NCBI RefSeq assembly: GCF_017565645.3
Contig: NZ_CP086138.1
Location: forward strand, 1 to 64,000
DNA from: Bradyrhizobium barranii subsp. barranii
GTDB lineage: Bacteria > Pseudomonadota > Alphaproteobacteria > Rhizobiales > Xanthobacteraceae
Length of the DNA: 64,000 bases
Direction: 5' to 3'
The position numbers and the translations under genes were made by a program. This document shows positions 27,749 through 36,364 of the stretch, in pieces. The notes beneath the pieces are model-generated. The model had not been told where the DNA came from. It was given only the letters and a program-made list of their open reading frames with translations, and made no database searches. Position 1 is the first letter of the stretch. Each line of letters opens with the position of its first letter.

Positions 27749-28153
27749 TAAGGCGATGTTGTGATTGTCTCGGCGCTGGATCGCCTGACGCGCGGCGGCC
27801 CTTTCAAGATGCTGAGCATCCTGGCTGAGATCACCTCACGTGGGGCCGCCTACAAATCCCTGGCCGAGCCCTGGGCGGATACGACGCACGAGCTTGGCGA
27901 GGTACTGGCGGCTCTGGTTGGCTACATCGCCCGCAAGACCCGCGAAGACATCATTCGCCGTACCAGCGCGGGGCGCGAGCGGGCCCGCCGGAATGGTGTG
28001 AGGTTCGGGCGCAAGCCGAAACTCAGCATGGCACAACGCGAAGCAGCGTTGGCGAGACGCCGGGCGGGAGAGAACCAGAAGGCCATTGCCAAGGCCTTCA
28101 ACGTCAGTTGCTCGACAATTTCCCGGTTGAAGCCAACAGACACCGCCAGCTAA
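27749..28153 (+). pseudogene. Resolvase gene, 5'-truncated second copy
   Basis: Nearly identical to codons 57 onward of the resolvase at 24845: DVVIVSALDRLTRGGPFKML, TSRGAAYKSLAEPWADTTHE and an intact HTH end (AFNVSCSTISRLKPTDTAS). The first 56 codons with the catalytic serine are missing. The two copies form a direct repeat around the LysR-SnoaL-SDR cassette. Confidence 0.88.
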
Positions 28154-28196
28154 AAAGGCTCGCTCTATGTCAAGAGGCAACCAAAGGAATGATTTG

Positions 28197-28451
28197 ATGG
28201 CGGGATGGATGGTGACGGTTGGGGTCGTCAGAGACGACGGCAAAATCGGCCATGAAATGTACGCCGTCGCGGTCGACGATCCGGAGCAGGCCGTGCAGGT
28301 TGCGTTAAGAGCAGCCAACAGCGACGCGGCGGTGGTCAACGGTGAGATTGACGAAGCCTCTATGAAATCGATTGGGCTGGAGGCTGGCGAGGTTCTGAAG
28401 GTACTGGACGAGAACTCTGACCCGCTCACGAGCGGTACGAAGCGCCACTAG
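28197..28451 (+). CDS. Hypothetical small protein
   Basis: 84 residues from ATG at 28197 (MAGWMVTVGVVRDDGKIGHE), with AAAGGA eight bases upstream. Soluble and acidic (VDDPEQAVQVALRAANSDAA, LEAGEVLKVLDENSDP). No family recognised. It follows the truncated resolvase and is followed by a terminator-like hairpin, so it may be a separate transcription unit. Confidence 0.6.
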   Translation: MAGWMVTVGVVRDDGKIGHEMYAVAVDDPEQAVQVALRAANSDAAVVNGEIDEASMKSIGLEAGEVLKVLDENSDPLTSGTKRH

Positions 28452-28496
28452 GCCACGGGCATCAGGGCGTCGCCTCCAGTCTGCAAAAAGCTAAAC

Positions 28497-28512
28497 CCCG
28501 CTATTGCGGGGC
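28497..28512 (+). terminator. GC-rich hairpin after small gene
   Basis: CCCCGC-TATT-GCGGGG, a perfect 6-bp stem with a 4-base loop, 46 bp after the stop at 28451. No T run follows, so termination is plausible but unproven. Confidence 0.5.
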
Positions 28513-28629
28513 CACGACTCCGCCCGTCGACTGCGAGGTTCGGAGATGAACTATCGCCGGAAGTCTTAAGGGATTACCCTTTCCGATGAACTCAGGCTTT
28601 TCGAGAAGGGAGGCTCTGGCTCATCAGGG

Positions 28630-29441
28630 GGCATCGTCAACTTAATCGACCGCCGAGCCGAAGGAGGCGATTCTCAGAGGTCGAGAGTCGGCGATAGCGC
28701 TTGTCATGGAGATCTCGCGCCAAGTCGCAAAGGCCCGCTCGCGCGAAGCACGACGGAAGTCGGCGATGGCGGCTCCGGGATAGGGGATGTGGAAAAGGTT
28801 CGCGACCTGATCGTGAACTGACAGAAACCGTTGAGCTTGATGGGACGATTTGAAGCGCTTCATGATCCGCTCGCGTCGCCGCGTCGGCTGATGAGAATTC
28901 TCGGCCCGATTGTTGAGAGCTTTGTGCTGGCGATGTTCGACGTGAAAGCCCATCTTCGCCCTCGCAGCGCCGTACGAACGCAGCTTATCCGTGATCATCA
29001 CGCGCGGCGGCGTGCCGGCGGATTTAGAGCTTCTTCATGAGCCGCTGCGCAACGCGCGAGTCTCTTCGGCGCTGGATCAAGACGTCGAGAATGAAGCCAT
29101 TCTGGTCGACAGCGCGCCAGAGCCAATGTTGTTCGCCCGCGATCGAGATAACGACTTCGTCCAGATGCCATTTGTCACCGCGAGGGGGAGTGCGCTGGCG
29201 GATCCGATCGGAGAACGGCTTGCCGAATTTCCGTCCCCACTGGCGCACGGTTTCATAGGCCACGCCAATGCCACGCGCCGCCAGCATTTCCTCGACCATG
29301 CGCAAGCTTAAGGGAAGCCGGAAATATAACCAAACGGGATAACTGATCACTTCCGGTGCGATGGCGGCGATAAAGAGGGTCCCGGGCGGTCTGCCGGTCG
29401 TCTACCCCTCCGCCGCTCCAATTCGTTAATTTGACGGTACC
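28630..29441 (-). mobile_element. IS6-family element, degraded (copy A)
   Basis: Ends GGCATCGTCAACTTAAT (28630) and the complement of GGTACCGTCAAATTAAC (29441) match the intact IS6 at 61187-62007. The flanks do not form an 8-bp duplication, so the copy is old or was rearranged. Confidence 0.85.
28642..29395 (-). pseudogene. IS6 transposase, frameshifted (copy A)
   Basis: Minus-strand frames ISYPVWLYFRLPLSLRMVEE ... HLDEVVISIAGEQHWLWRAV and a second frame with the C-terminal third (NNRAENSHQPTRRRERIMKR). The intact copy at 61199-61957 shows they belong to one DDE protein; the frame breaks near the codons for KKLLKSAGTPP (about 29030). Confidence 0.85.
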
Positions 29442-29857
29442 GTTCAATGGACTGTCCCTGTCGAAGGTTGCGGCCGATCTTGCGGCGCACGCCGTCAACG
29501 GCTGGCTGCCGGAGGTCATCAACGATTTCGGCAATCTCGGCTTTGTCCGACCTGCTGGCATCGTGTTTCTCAGCAACTTATTCGCATGGATGAGCGCTCA
29601 TCAAACCAAAATCACGCTCACCAACCTCAGGGGCAAACGCCGTCAGGTTTCTGGACGACCCCCTGTTCTTCGAGCAGCATTGCGGCGCAAAGTTTCGCCC
29701 GGATGCATCACCACGGTCGACAACGCGACCACTGATGAGGATCGCTCATCAGCGATTGCCATGGCTGGCTGGAACACAACCTTGTTCCTTGGCTGGCTGC
29801 GCGCCTGTCGATCTCTCCCGCGAGCGGCGTGTACAACCGGCCGGTAGCCGCCATGCC
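29442..29857 (+). pseudogene. STAS-like regulator gene, broken
   Basis: After the IS6 end the frame reads FNGLSLSKVAADLAAHAVNG ... [18 protein letters not shown] ... KITLTNL, a STAS-domain-like pattern. Around 29630 it shifts to [20 protein letters not shown], then [19 protein letters not shown]. This order resembles proteins that join a STAS-like part with a GHKL-ATPase-type region. The 5' end is lost to the IS6 and the 3' end to the neighbouring fragment. Family assignment is tentative. Confidence 0.55.
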
Positions 29858-30088
29858 CATCTGATCGCGGGCATCTGGACCGGGTTCAAGGGCGACCGGG
29901 GCACCAAGTCCAAGCCGGCCCCCGGCCCTCACCTCGTTTATGGCTTCCTGACGACCGATGAGGAGCGCGACGTATGGATGCGCGCGCCGCGGGATGAAGC
30001 AAAGGCATTGCAGCGGCCGTTGCCGGATGATGCGCTGAAGATCGTGATGCGCGGCGCGGATAAGGAAGATCAGCCAACAGCAGGGTAG
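29858..30088 (+). pseudogene. SRAP/YedK-family C-terminal fragment
   Basis: Frame [20 protein letters not shown] ... [20 protein letters not shown], then [20 protein letters not shown]. The AGIW, FLTT and WM-AP...LQRPLPD motifs are those of SOS-response-associated peptidases (YedK/HMCES), which shield abasic sites in ssDNA. The catalytic Cys2 and the HPKAMPV histidine region are missing (an internal deletion lies after FLTTDEE), so it is non-functional. Confidence 0.8.
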
Positions 30089-30137
30089 CGATGCTTTAGC
30101 GCCGCAATCGGTATGGTGGCCATACCAATTATGGGGA

Positions 30138-30485
30138 CAAGAGGTCTGATGTTGTTCAAATCGCCAACAACGGCCGTGCTCATCATCAGCGCACGCCGAT
30201 GGCCGAAGCGTTGCATTTCTGCAGGGCGCGGCGTTCGGCATTGCTGCGAACTGCCCGAAACTTCATCTGTATACGAAAGCAATCGCTCAATCGAAAAACG
30301 GTATCCGAGGAGTTCGCCAAGGCAACGCAAAGGAATTTGCAGAGGGCGCGTTTCTGTTCCACGAATTGCTAACTGGCGGAAAAGGAGACGAATGTGATGG
30401 CGGCTCGTGCACCTGCGATAACGTATGCGGCCTTCGCCCCGGTACATGCTACTTCGTGATCGAACCGTCGGAGGTAAAGCCCTGA
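30138..30485 (+). pseudogene. Cysteine-rich protein gene, probably frameshifted
   Basis: The coding-like frame SVAFLQGAAFGIAANCPKLH ... KGDECDGGSCTCDNVCGLRP to the stop at 30485 has six clustered cysteines at its end. It has no start in frame; a plausible beginning (MLFKSPTTAVLIIS at about 30149) lies one frame away. I do not recognise the family. Confidence 0.4.
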
Positions 30486-30647
30486 GTCCGCAATTCTTTA
30501 AGGCAGCACCTTGACGAGATTGGCCCGCTTGCGTGCAGCCAGCTCGACAGCAGCATCGCGCGCCGCTTTGAATGTCATCACTTCCGCTGGCGCGTGCTCA
30601 TGATCCTTCTCGATCATGGATGAAGCCGCCAAGGAAGCTCGATCTTA

Positions 30648-30677
30648 GTCAGCTTTTCGCAAGCTGCTCCTGCTAGC
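30648..30677 (+). promoter_or_regulatory. tts box (TtsI binding site)
   Basis: GTCAGCTTTTCGCAAGCT at 30648-30665 followed by the conserved TAG at spacing positions 27-29 of the box. The pattern GTCAGCTT-N-TCG-NN-AG matches the rhizobial tts box that TtsI binds to activate type III secretion genes. It lies 49 bp before the ATG of the 67-residue gene at 30727. Confidence 0.88.
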
Positions 30678-30726
30678 ATGAAGAGGATAGGTCATCTAGG
30701 CGACGCCGCTATCCGGGTGTTACGAC

Positions 30727-30930
30727 ATGAACGCAGACGCAGCCGATATCAATGCAACAGCGTCGCAGGTTGGCGCCCCCTCCGACACCGCCGAGAACGG
30801 CGGCGATGACACGCGTGCAGCGCTACTGCGCCGAGCATTCGAAAAGGCTCTTGTTTCCGTCGCGACGCAAGTCATAAGCGATTCGCAGTCGGATATGGAT
30901 GAGGCCATGAGCGAGCTTGATGATGGATGA
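30727..30930 (+). CDS. Small acidic protein, tts-box-linked candidate Nop protein
   Basis: 67 residues (MNADAADINATASQVGAPSD ... ALLRRAFEKALVSVATQVIS ... MDEAMSELDDG). The N-terminus is polar and Ser/Thr/Ala-rich, typical of type III secretion signals; the middle is an amphipathic helix; the end is acidic. The upstream tts box indicates TtsI control. Size fits small Nop proteins of the secretion apparatus (NopA/NopC type), but I cannot confirm identity. No strong Shine-Dalgarno is seen. Confidence 0.65.
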   Translation: MNADAADINATASQVGAPSDTAENGGDDTRAALLRRAFEKALVSVATQVISDSQSDMDEAMSELDDG

Positions 30931-31643
30931 GCCGATGGTCGGCGCCAGATAGCGATACGGCCGCCTGGTGATTGAATCGAAGACGTGCCAAGTGAGACTT
31001 GGCACACGCCAGCAGTTAGATGCGCATTCTATGATCTTTCAGGTCCGCTGCGAACTGCTCCGCGAATCCGAATGCACCTGGATCTTTTTGGCAGCGGGCT
31101 GCTGCGACGTCCCTTTGGCGTCCCCAACAGCAGACTTTGACGGAAATGGTGATGCTCAAAGCCATGGCGCCTCCGGCTTCGTGAGAGGATGATGGATGTT
31201 CTGGGGGCGCAAGGGTTCACGCCCGGCTTCGTAGGCTAAAGACAGGCAGGGCTCAACGCGAAACAGGGCTTATGCTTTTGAGCCGAGGGTAGATCGCGCC
31301 GCAGAGGCCGTCCCCAATCCAATCTACGATCTTGGCCGGGATTTTCGCTGCGACGCCTGCATCTGCAGGACGTTGACTTGCAGACAGACCTGAGAGCACC
31401 GTTCCCGTGCAGCGCCTCCATCGCCGGCAACGCGCCGCAGCAATTCTAGCCGGGTAGCCGGGTCTGGAGGCCCTCCGCCCGTTTGTCGGCGCCAAGGCTG
31501 CGATTGCCAAGACAATCTGGCTGTTACCGTCGATCCTAAATCGATAGATCGCCAAGCTGCCCTTCTCGCGGCCGTTTGGCGAAAATGAAAGGCGGGCGCT
31601 AGCGCCCGCTTCCACGAGTTTCCGACCTCCCCGGGATCAGGCC
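30931..31643. other. Region between small tts gene and nopE
   Basis: No gene is supported. A minus-strand frame ends with a protein-like tail (VAAKIPAKIVDWIGDGLCGA) near 31255-31360 but lacks a coherent start and shifts frame upstream. It may be the remnant of a gene downstream of nopE. Confidence 0.35.
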
Positions 31644-33170
31644 TCATGCCGGCTGTGCATCGCGACCGAAAATGCGCCGGAACATGGCCTCGCGCATCAT
31701 CGTCTTGAAATCCGGCGGCGCATCCGGGTTCTCATTGTGGTTGATCACCGACTGCGTCACCTTGCGTCCGGAGTTGTCAACCCACCCCTGATTTGTCTCA
31801 TGGATTGTCTGAGCTCCATCGGACGTCAGCTGATCAAGCGTCCGCCCAGCATTAGACTGCGTGACCTTCAGATTGTTTTTCCCATCCTTGTCGTCGCCGA
31901 GTCCCTCCACAACCATGGCATTGTCGCCGTTGGTGATGGTGAGCTTCGAGGAGATGGTTTTTCCCTTGCCATAATCGACCGTGTCCACCGTAATCTTCGT
32001 GCCGTCGTCGAGCTGGAAGGTCATACCTTTCTTGAAGTCGAAATCGTCCTTGCCGTCGCCATTAGCATCGACGTGAGGATCGCCGTGGATCCTCGAGACA
32101 TGGCCGGTCTGGTTGTTCCTAACGGTCCAGGTGCCGTCCTTCTCATCGGCTGTGATCGTATACTTATCACCAAGGTTGATCGTCGCCTTGCCGTCCTTGA
32201 CCTCGTGCGACCACACTGGCGCTGGCTGAGATGACGGCGCTGGCGTCTGAGCGACGGCAAGCGGAACCATCGCAAGAGGCGGCGGTGGAGGAGGAACGAA
32301 GAACACGGGTGTTGCAGTGGCAGGCGTTGCGATTGCAGACTGGTAGTTGCCCGGCGCGCGACCCTGTTCGCCGGCATCGATACTCGCCTGATTCACCACG
32401 CCGCCGGCGCCATCGACCCAGCCTTGGCCGCTCTCATGGATCGTCTGGGCACCATCGGGTGTCAGCTCATCAAGAGTCATGCCAGCGTTGGACTGAGTCA
32501 CCCTCAGATTGTTTTTGCCATCCTTGTCGTCGCCGAGCCCCTCCACAACCATCGCGTTGTGGCCGTTCGTAATGGTCAGCTTTGAGGAGATGGTCTCACC
32601 ATTACCGTAGTCGACATTATTGACGGTAATCTTGGTCCCATCGTCGAGCTGGAAGGTCATATCTTTCTTGAAGTCGAAGTCATCCTTGCCGTCCCCGTTA
32701 GCGTCAACATGGGGATCGCCATGGATCTTCGTGACATGGCCGGTCTGGTTGTTGCGAACGGTCCAGGTGCCATCCTTCTCATTGGCTGTGATCGTATATT
32801 TGTCGCCGAGGTTGATCGTGGCCTTGCCATCCTTGACCTCATGCGTCCATACCGGATCGACGGAAGGCTCCGAACCCGAACTTTGCTGGCTCAACAGCAT
32901 GGAAGGAGGAGGCGGAGCCATCATGTACACGGGAGCAGCCACGACTGGAGTGACGACCGCCGGAGCCACGACAGCGGTTGTGACGCCACCTGCAGGAACG
33001 ACAACGACGGCAGCGCCTGCCGGCAGGTACTGGTAGGCACCCGGCGTGGCATACTGTCCCAACAGTGTGCTGAAAGCTGGGCTGGCAACCACCCCCTCTG
33101 ACCCCACCCCATTCACCGTCGAATCGAGTGCGCCGACCACGGGGAGACCGGCCACGGGAAGATACGCCAT
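31644..33170 (-). CDS. nopE: NopE-type effector with two self-cleaving DUF1521 domains
   Basis: 508-residue type III effector. After an N-terminal secretion region and an Ala/Val/Pro-rich stretch (residues 40-95) come two near-identical DUF1521/MIIA domains (about 107-265 and 319-485), joined by a proline-rich linker. Each contains KIHGDPHVDANGDGKDDFDF-like sequence: GDPH at 151-154 and 363-366, beside an acidic calcium-loop-like DANGDGKDDFD. In Bradyrhizobium NopE1/NopE2 the Asp-Pro bond of GD-PH is cut autocatalytically in calcium. AGGAG precedes the ATG and a tts box lies 169 bp upstream. Confidence 0.95.
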   Translation of the reverse strand: MAYLPVAGLPVVGALDSTVNGVGSEGVVASPAFSTLLGQYATPGAYQYLPAGAAVVVVPAGGVTTAVVAPAVVTPVVAAPVYMMAPPPPSMLLSQQSSGSEPSVDPVWTHEVKDGKATINLGDKYTITANEKDGTWTVRNNQTGHVTKIHGDPHVDANGDGKDDFDFKKDMTFQLDDGTKITVNNVDYGNGETISSKLTITNGHNAMVVEGLGDDKDGKNNLRVTQSNAGMTLDELTPDGAQTIHESGQGWVDGAGGVVNQASIDAGEQGRAPGNYQSAIATPATATPVFFVPPPPPPLAMVPLAVAQTPAPSSQPAPVWSHEVKDGKATINLGDKYTITADEKDGTWTVRNNQTGHVSRIHGDPHVDANGDGKDDFDFKKGMTFQLDDGTKITVDTVDYGKGKTISSKLTITNGDNAMVVEGLGDDKDGKNNLKVTQSNAGRTLDQLTSDGAQTIHETNQGWVDNSGRKVTQSVINHNENPDAPPDFKTMMREAMFRRIFGRDAQPA

Positions 33171-33338
33171 TTAGTTCACTCCTGATTGCATCGAAGAAAG
33201 CGGTAAAACTGCGAGCGTTATGGTGAGCGAATGAATGCCTCTCGCCACCAGCCCCGGCAGCCTCGATGAGCCCCCCTCTCTCATCACCTTCGCAGCGGCT
33301 CGGCGCGAGCATATCGCGCCCATCGAACTCGCAGGGAC

Positions 33339-33368
33339 TCTACCTGCAGCACCTGTCGAAAAGCTGAC
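33339..33368 (-). promoter_or_regulatory. tts box driving nopE
   Basis: Read on the minus strand from 33368: GTCAGCTTTTCGACAGGT followed by TAG at box positions 27-29. Same spacing as the other three boxes. It points toward nopE, whose ATG is 169 bp downstream. Confidence 0.88.
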
Positions 33369-34125
33369 GACAATGAACCACCGACTGAGCATCGCAACCC
33401 TCGTAGCATCCGAGGGGTGCGGATCGCATGGTTGCTCGCGGCGGCCGGCCGTCACGACGGACCATCTCAGGCAACTATCGACGCCCGCCGATCACATGTG
33501 ATACGTCGCTTCGTTAACATCGATCGACTGTCCGATGTCGGCTGCGCCGATCGGTCCTGTTGCATGCGAGATTCGCGCCGCTTGCTCTTGATGCAACAAT
33601 CATCGGGACCGAGAGGCACATCATTTTGTCGATAAGTGACGCGGTCGCCGCAATTCCGCCAGTCACTCCATCGGATCTGGGAAGCAGCATTCCAACCGCT
33701 CCGGCCACGCCGCTATTGCCGCCAGCGGCGATCCGAAGATTCCGGACGCGATCTGTGGGGATACCGGCGATCACACCAACAGCCTCTACAGCATCAGCGC
33801 GCGGCCCTAACCAGGCTACCGCCCCACGCCATGAGTCTCCAAAGACTTCAGATTGGATGACTCAGCGTGATCGACAAACGCCACAGCCAACCTGTTGGCC
33901 GATCGACCCAAGTGCGCGCCTGACCGCGCACGCAGGTCAGAATTTCGCTGCTAGCCTCACTAGATCAACCAACTGCGTCTAAACGCAGAGGCACGTCCGC
34001 CGTCCCCTTGCCGGTTCGGCCCACGTCGACCATAGGCGCGACCAGCGAAGCCTAGGTGAGGTTGCAGCTGCCGGCAGGTGATGGGCTGCTGCAAAGGATC
34101 GACCTAATCACCCCGACCGAGACTC
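33369..34125. other. Intergenic region between divergent tts boxes
   Basis: About 750 bp between the nopE box and the next box. Open frames occur on both strands (for example about 33560-33982 plus), but none has a ribosome-binding site or family motif. I see no supported gene. Confidence 0.4.
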
Positions 34126-34155
34126 GTCAGCTTCTCGAAAGGTAGCGCGCCTAGC
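34126..34155 (+). promoter_or_regulatory. tts box before two-gene small-protein operon
   Basis: GTCAGCTTCTCGAAAGGT with TAG at positions 27-29, 68 bp before the ATG at 34223. Matches the other tts boxes in the window in sequence and spacing. Confidence 0.88.
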
Positions 34156-34222
34156 GTGAGGCTGCTGAACTCTAGGCGAGCACGTCTATTGAGACGTAAC
34201 AAGACGAGCATAGGAGAAAGCG

Positions 34223-34420
34223 ATGGCCGCCGAAAACAAGAACGCCGGCAAAACGGACAACGTACAGCCCAAGACCGTTGGTCTCGGCAAGAGCGCCGAA
34301 CTGAGCCTGAGAAGTCTGGGGGGCGAGCACCGTCTTTCTTTCTATTCCTGCCCCTCGTATCGTCGGCCCGCCCGACGTAGCAGGCCACAACTAACGACTA
34401 TCATAAAGAAAGGTGAATAG
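34223..34420 (+). CDS. Small tts-operon protein 1 (NopC-like position)
   Basis: 65 residues with AGGAG eight bases before the ATG. The first half (MAAENKNAGKTDNVQPKTVG) is polar, like a type III secretion signal; the second half is unexpectedly basic (YRRPARRSRPQLTT), so a late frameshift is possible. It ends 2 bp before the next ATG. Two tiny genes behind one tts box recall the nopC-nopA pair of rhizobia, but sequence identity is not proven. Confidence 0.6.
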   Translation: MAAENKNAGKTDNVQPKTVGLGKSAELSLRSLGGEHRLSFYSCPSYRRPARRSRPQLTTIIKKGE

Positions 34421-34422
34421 AC

Positions 34423-34614
34423 ATGGCGGTTAATAGTGTTGGCGGTAACGGCGCCGCTCCTGCTACCCAGCAGACCCAGGATGCCGGTTTCCAGAACCAG
34501 ATGGCTGAGTTCGAGCGTGTTAGCCAAAAAGTTCAGGCCCAGGCCGTGGCAATGCGCAGAATTACGACCGAGCTCTCTTCTGAGAAGAAGGTCGCCGACG
34601 AGCGCGTCCAATAA
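34423..34614 (+). CDS. Small tts-operon protein 2 (NopA-like candidate)
   Basis: 63 residues, about 7 kDa: MAVNSVGGNGAAPATQQTQD, then an amphipathic helix (EFERVSQKVQAQAVAMRRIT). AAAGG lies 9 bases before the ATG, so translation should be efficient. A small helical protein with a Gly/Ala/Gln-rich N-terminus resembles extracellular pilus or needle subunits such as the 7-kDa NopA. It is the last gene before a strong hairpin. Identity is inferred from size, composition and promoter. Confidence 0.62.
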   Translation: MAVNSVGGNGAAPATQQTQDAGFQNQMAEFERVSQKVQAQAVAMRRITTELSSEKKVADERVQ

Positions 34615-34680
34615 GTCTGCCAAGACGGCGGCTCAGCGCGTCGCTACCGGATCCGCGCAGTGAATGACGAACTCCGGAAG

Positions 34681-34706
34681 AGCCGTGCGGCAACTGCCGT
34701 ACGGCT
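34681..34706 (+). terminator. Strong hairpin after tts operon
   Basis: AGCCGTGCGGCA pairs with TGCCGTACGGCT (one G-T wobble) around a 2-base loop, 67 bp after the last gene of the tts operon. Followed by TATCTCGTTATT. Probably an intrinsic terminator; it superficially resembles intron domain V but lacks its bulge. Confidence 0.6.
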
Positions 34707-34822
34707 TATCTCGTTATTCAGGAGATTATCCTGAACGAATCGATCTCTCGAGCTTGAAGTGCATAGCAAAGCCGAGGGGAAGACGACCGCCGTCAGCATG
34801 TGAGTTGGCGCGGGGCCCGGCG

Positions 34823-34910
34823 CCGATCGGCACGTTAAGCCGTTGACATCATTAATCTGGGCAGGGTCATTCCATCCGCCGATTCACACAAAGCGCCTGA
34901 TCGCCCGCGG
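34823..34910. repeat. IS21-end-like relic 1
   Basis: GGCGCCGATCGGCA followed after about 50 bp by CGCCGATTCACAC. The same pair of motifs recurs at 48555-48600 and 50780-50850. They resemble the multiple terminal repeats of IS21 elements; no istA/istB sequence is present. Confidence 0.55.
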
Positions 34911-34950
34911 CGAAGCGCTGCGCGCGATCGATGGCGACACTCGCGCCTGA

Positions 34951-36180
34951 CTAGGCGCCATGCCTCAGGACGATCGGCTCTTTCTCCGAGAAGTGCGTGC
35001 GCGAGCGGGCGAACTTCTTGACGCCCATCGGCTTGCCGAACAGGTAACCCTGGACCTGATCGAAATCCATCTCATGTGCGGCAAGAAAGTCCGCGCGCGT
35101 CTCGACCCCCTGCGCAATTACCTGCGCGCCGGAGTCGTGTGCGAGCTCGACGATACGCCGGCACACCGTCTGCTTGAGGCGCTGATCCGCGCAACCGGTG
35201 ACGTATTGATGGTCGACCTTCAGCTGGACGAACGGAAAGTTCGGCAATCCCAGCAAGGATGGCCACTTCGCGCCGACATTGTCGATCGAGATGCCGATAT
35301 TGTGCAGGCGAACGCGCCGGGCGACATCGATCGCCAGGTCGAGATTGTCGATCACCTCGGCGCTGTCGATCTCGATCAGCAGGCCGGCGAACGCCGCATG
35401 ATCCGGAATCCGGTAGCAAAGCTCGCGCACCGCAGCATCGTCGGCCAGAAACGAGATCGGCAGGTTGATCGAGAGATCGACCGGTCCGATCTGCCCGAGC
35501 AGATAGCGCCAGTCCGCGATCGCGCGCGCGATCACGAACTCGGACAGCGCATGAAAATGCGGATCGCTTTCGTCGGGGATGAAGTAGGCCGGCGGCACGA
35601 CGCCCCATGCGGGATGGCGCATCCGGATCAGCGCCTCGGCGCCGCTCGGAACCAATGTCCGGAGATGAAGTTTCTGCTGATACCACAGCTCGAGCGAGCT
35701 GGCTTTCAGCGCTTCGGGCACATCCACTGCCGGGCTCGGTGCGGGCTCGAGCGGCATCAATGACGCAAGACTGTCACGAAGGGTTCCGGCGCTGAACGGG
35801 GTGGAGAGGGCCGGCAGCATGGCGATGCCGTATTCATCGCCGATCTGCCGAACCGCTTTGACGATGATCGAGTCCGGCTGGCCGATGACGAGGACCTTGC
35901 CGCCGTAGTCCTTTCTCACCAAAGTCTCGAGAATTTTACTGACTTCGATGCCATCCACGGACACGCCGAGCACCAGAAGATCGGGCCGTTCCGCGTCCAG
36001 CACGGTGTCGAGTTCCAAAGCCTGGCCGCATTCGCTGGTGATGAAGCCGAGGTCTTCCAGCGCCTCTGCGAGGAAGGTCCGAAGGTGTTTTTTGCTGTCC
36101 GCAATGCATGCGCGTGGGGTCAGCTTGCGATGTCCGAACCATCCGGCTCGCGTTTGTCCGATGTGACTGATGTGGTTCAT
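34951..36180 (-). CDS. Receiver-like / degenerate EAL domain protein
   Basis: About 409 residues. Residues 20-140 resemble a response-regulator receiver (RACIADSKKHLRTFLAEALE, PDLLVLGVSV), without a clear acidic triad plus lysine set. Residues 165-400 are an EAL domain: EALIR is kept and the end VQGYLFGKPM is typical, but the metal-site DDFG is replaced by DNVG and the AEGVE glutamate by AQGVE. So phosphodiesterase activity is probably lost and the protein may be a c-di-GMP or protein-binding regulator. Start chosen at 36180 because GAGGCGG precedes it at good spacing; an ATG at 36192 is also open. Confidence 0.82.
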   Translation of the reverse strand: MNHISHIGQTRAGWFGHRKLTPRACIADSKKHLRTFLAEALEDLGFITSECGQALELDTVLDAERPDLLVLGVSVDGIEVSKILETLVRKDYGGKVLVIGQPDSIIVKAVRQIGDEYGIAMLPALSTPFSAGTLRDSLASLMPLEPAPSPAVDVPEALKASSLELWYQQKLHLRTLVPSGAEALIRMRHPAWGVVPPAYFIPDESDPHFHALSEFVIARAIADWRYLLGQIGPVDLSINLPISFLADDAAVRELCYRIPDHAAFAGLLIEIDSAEVIDNLDLAIDVARRVRLHNIGISIDNVGAKWPSLLGLPNFPFVQLKVDHQYVTGCADQRLKQTVCRRIVELAHDSGAQVIAQGVETRADFLAAHEMDFDQVQGYLFGKPMGVKKFARSRTHFSEKEPIVLRHGA

Positions 36181-36364
36181 GCCCCGCCTCATCCGTAATT
36201 ACCCCGGCCTGACTCGTACATCCATGAGCGGCGGCAATCATGGAAATTTCTGGCTTATACATTGATTGCGCCGCTAACCTTAAAGGATTCAATTCGAATC
36301 AAATGACGCAAGCATCGGTGCGTCTCACCGCAGTCACGCGCGCAACAAATGCGTCACCTGGCGT

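Noticed and set aside
33560..33982. 140-codon open frame between the tts boxes
   Set aside because: No ribosome-binding site, proline- and threonine-rich composition in every frame, and no tts box in the right orientation close by.
34681..34706. Possible third group II intron domain V
   Set aside because: The hairpin is a near-perfect 12-bp stem without the domain V bulge and no intron sequence lies upstream; a terminator is simpler.
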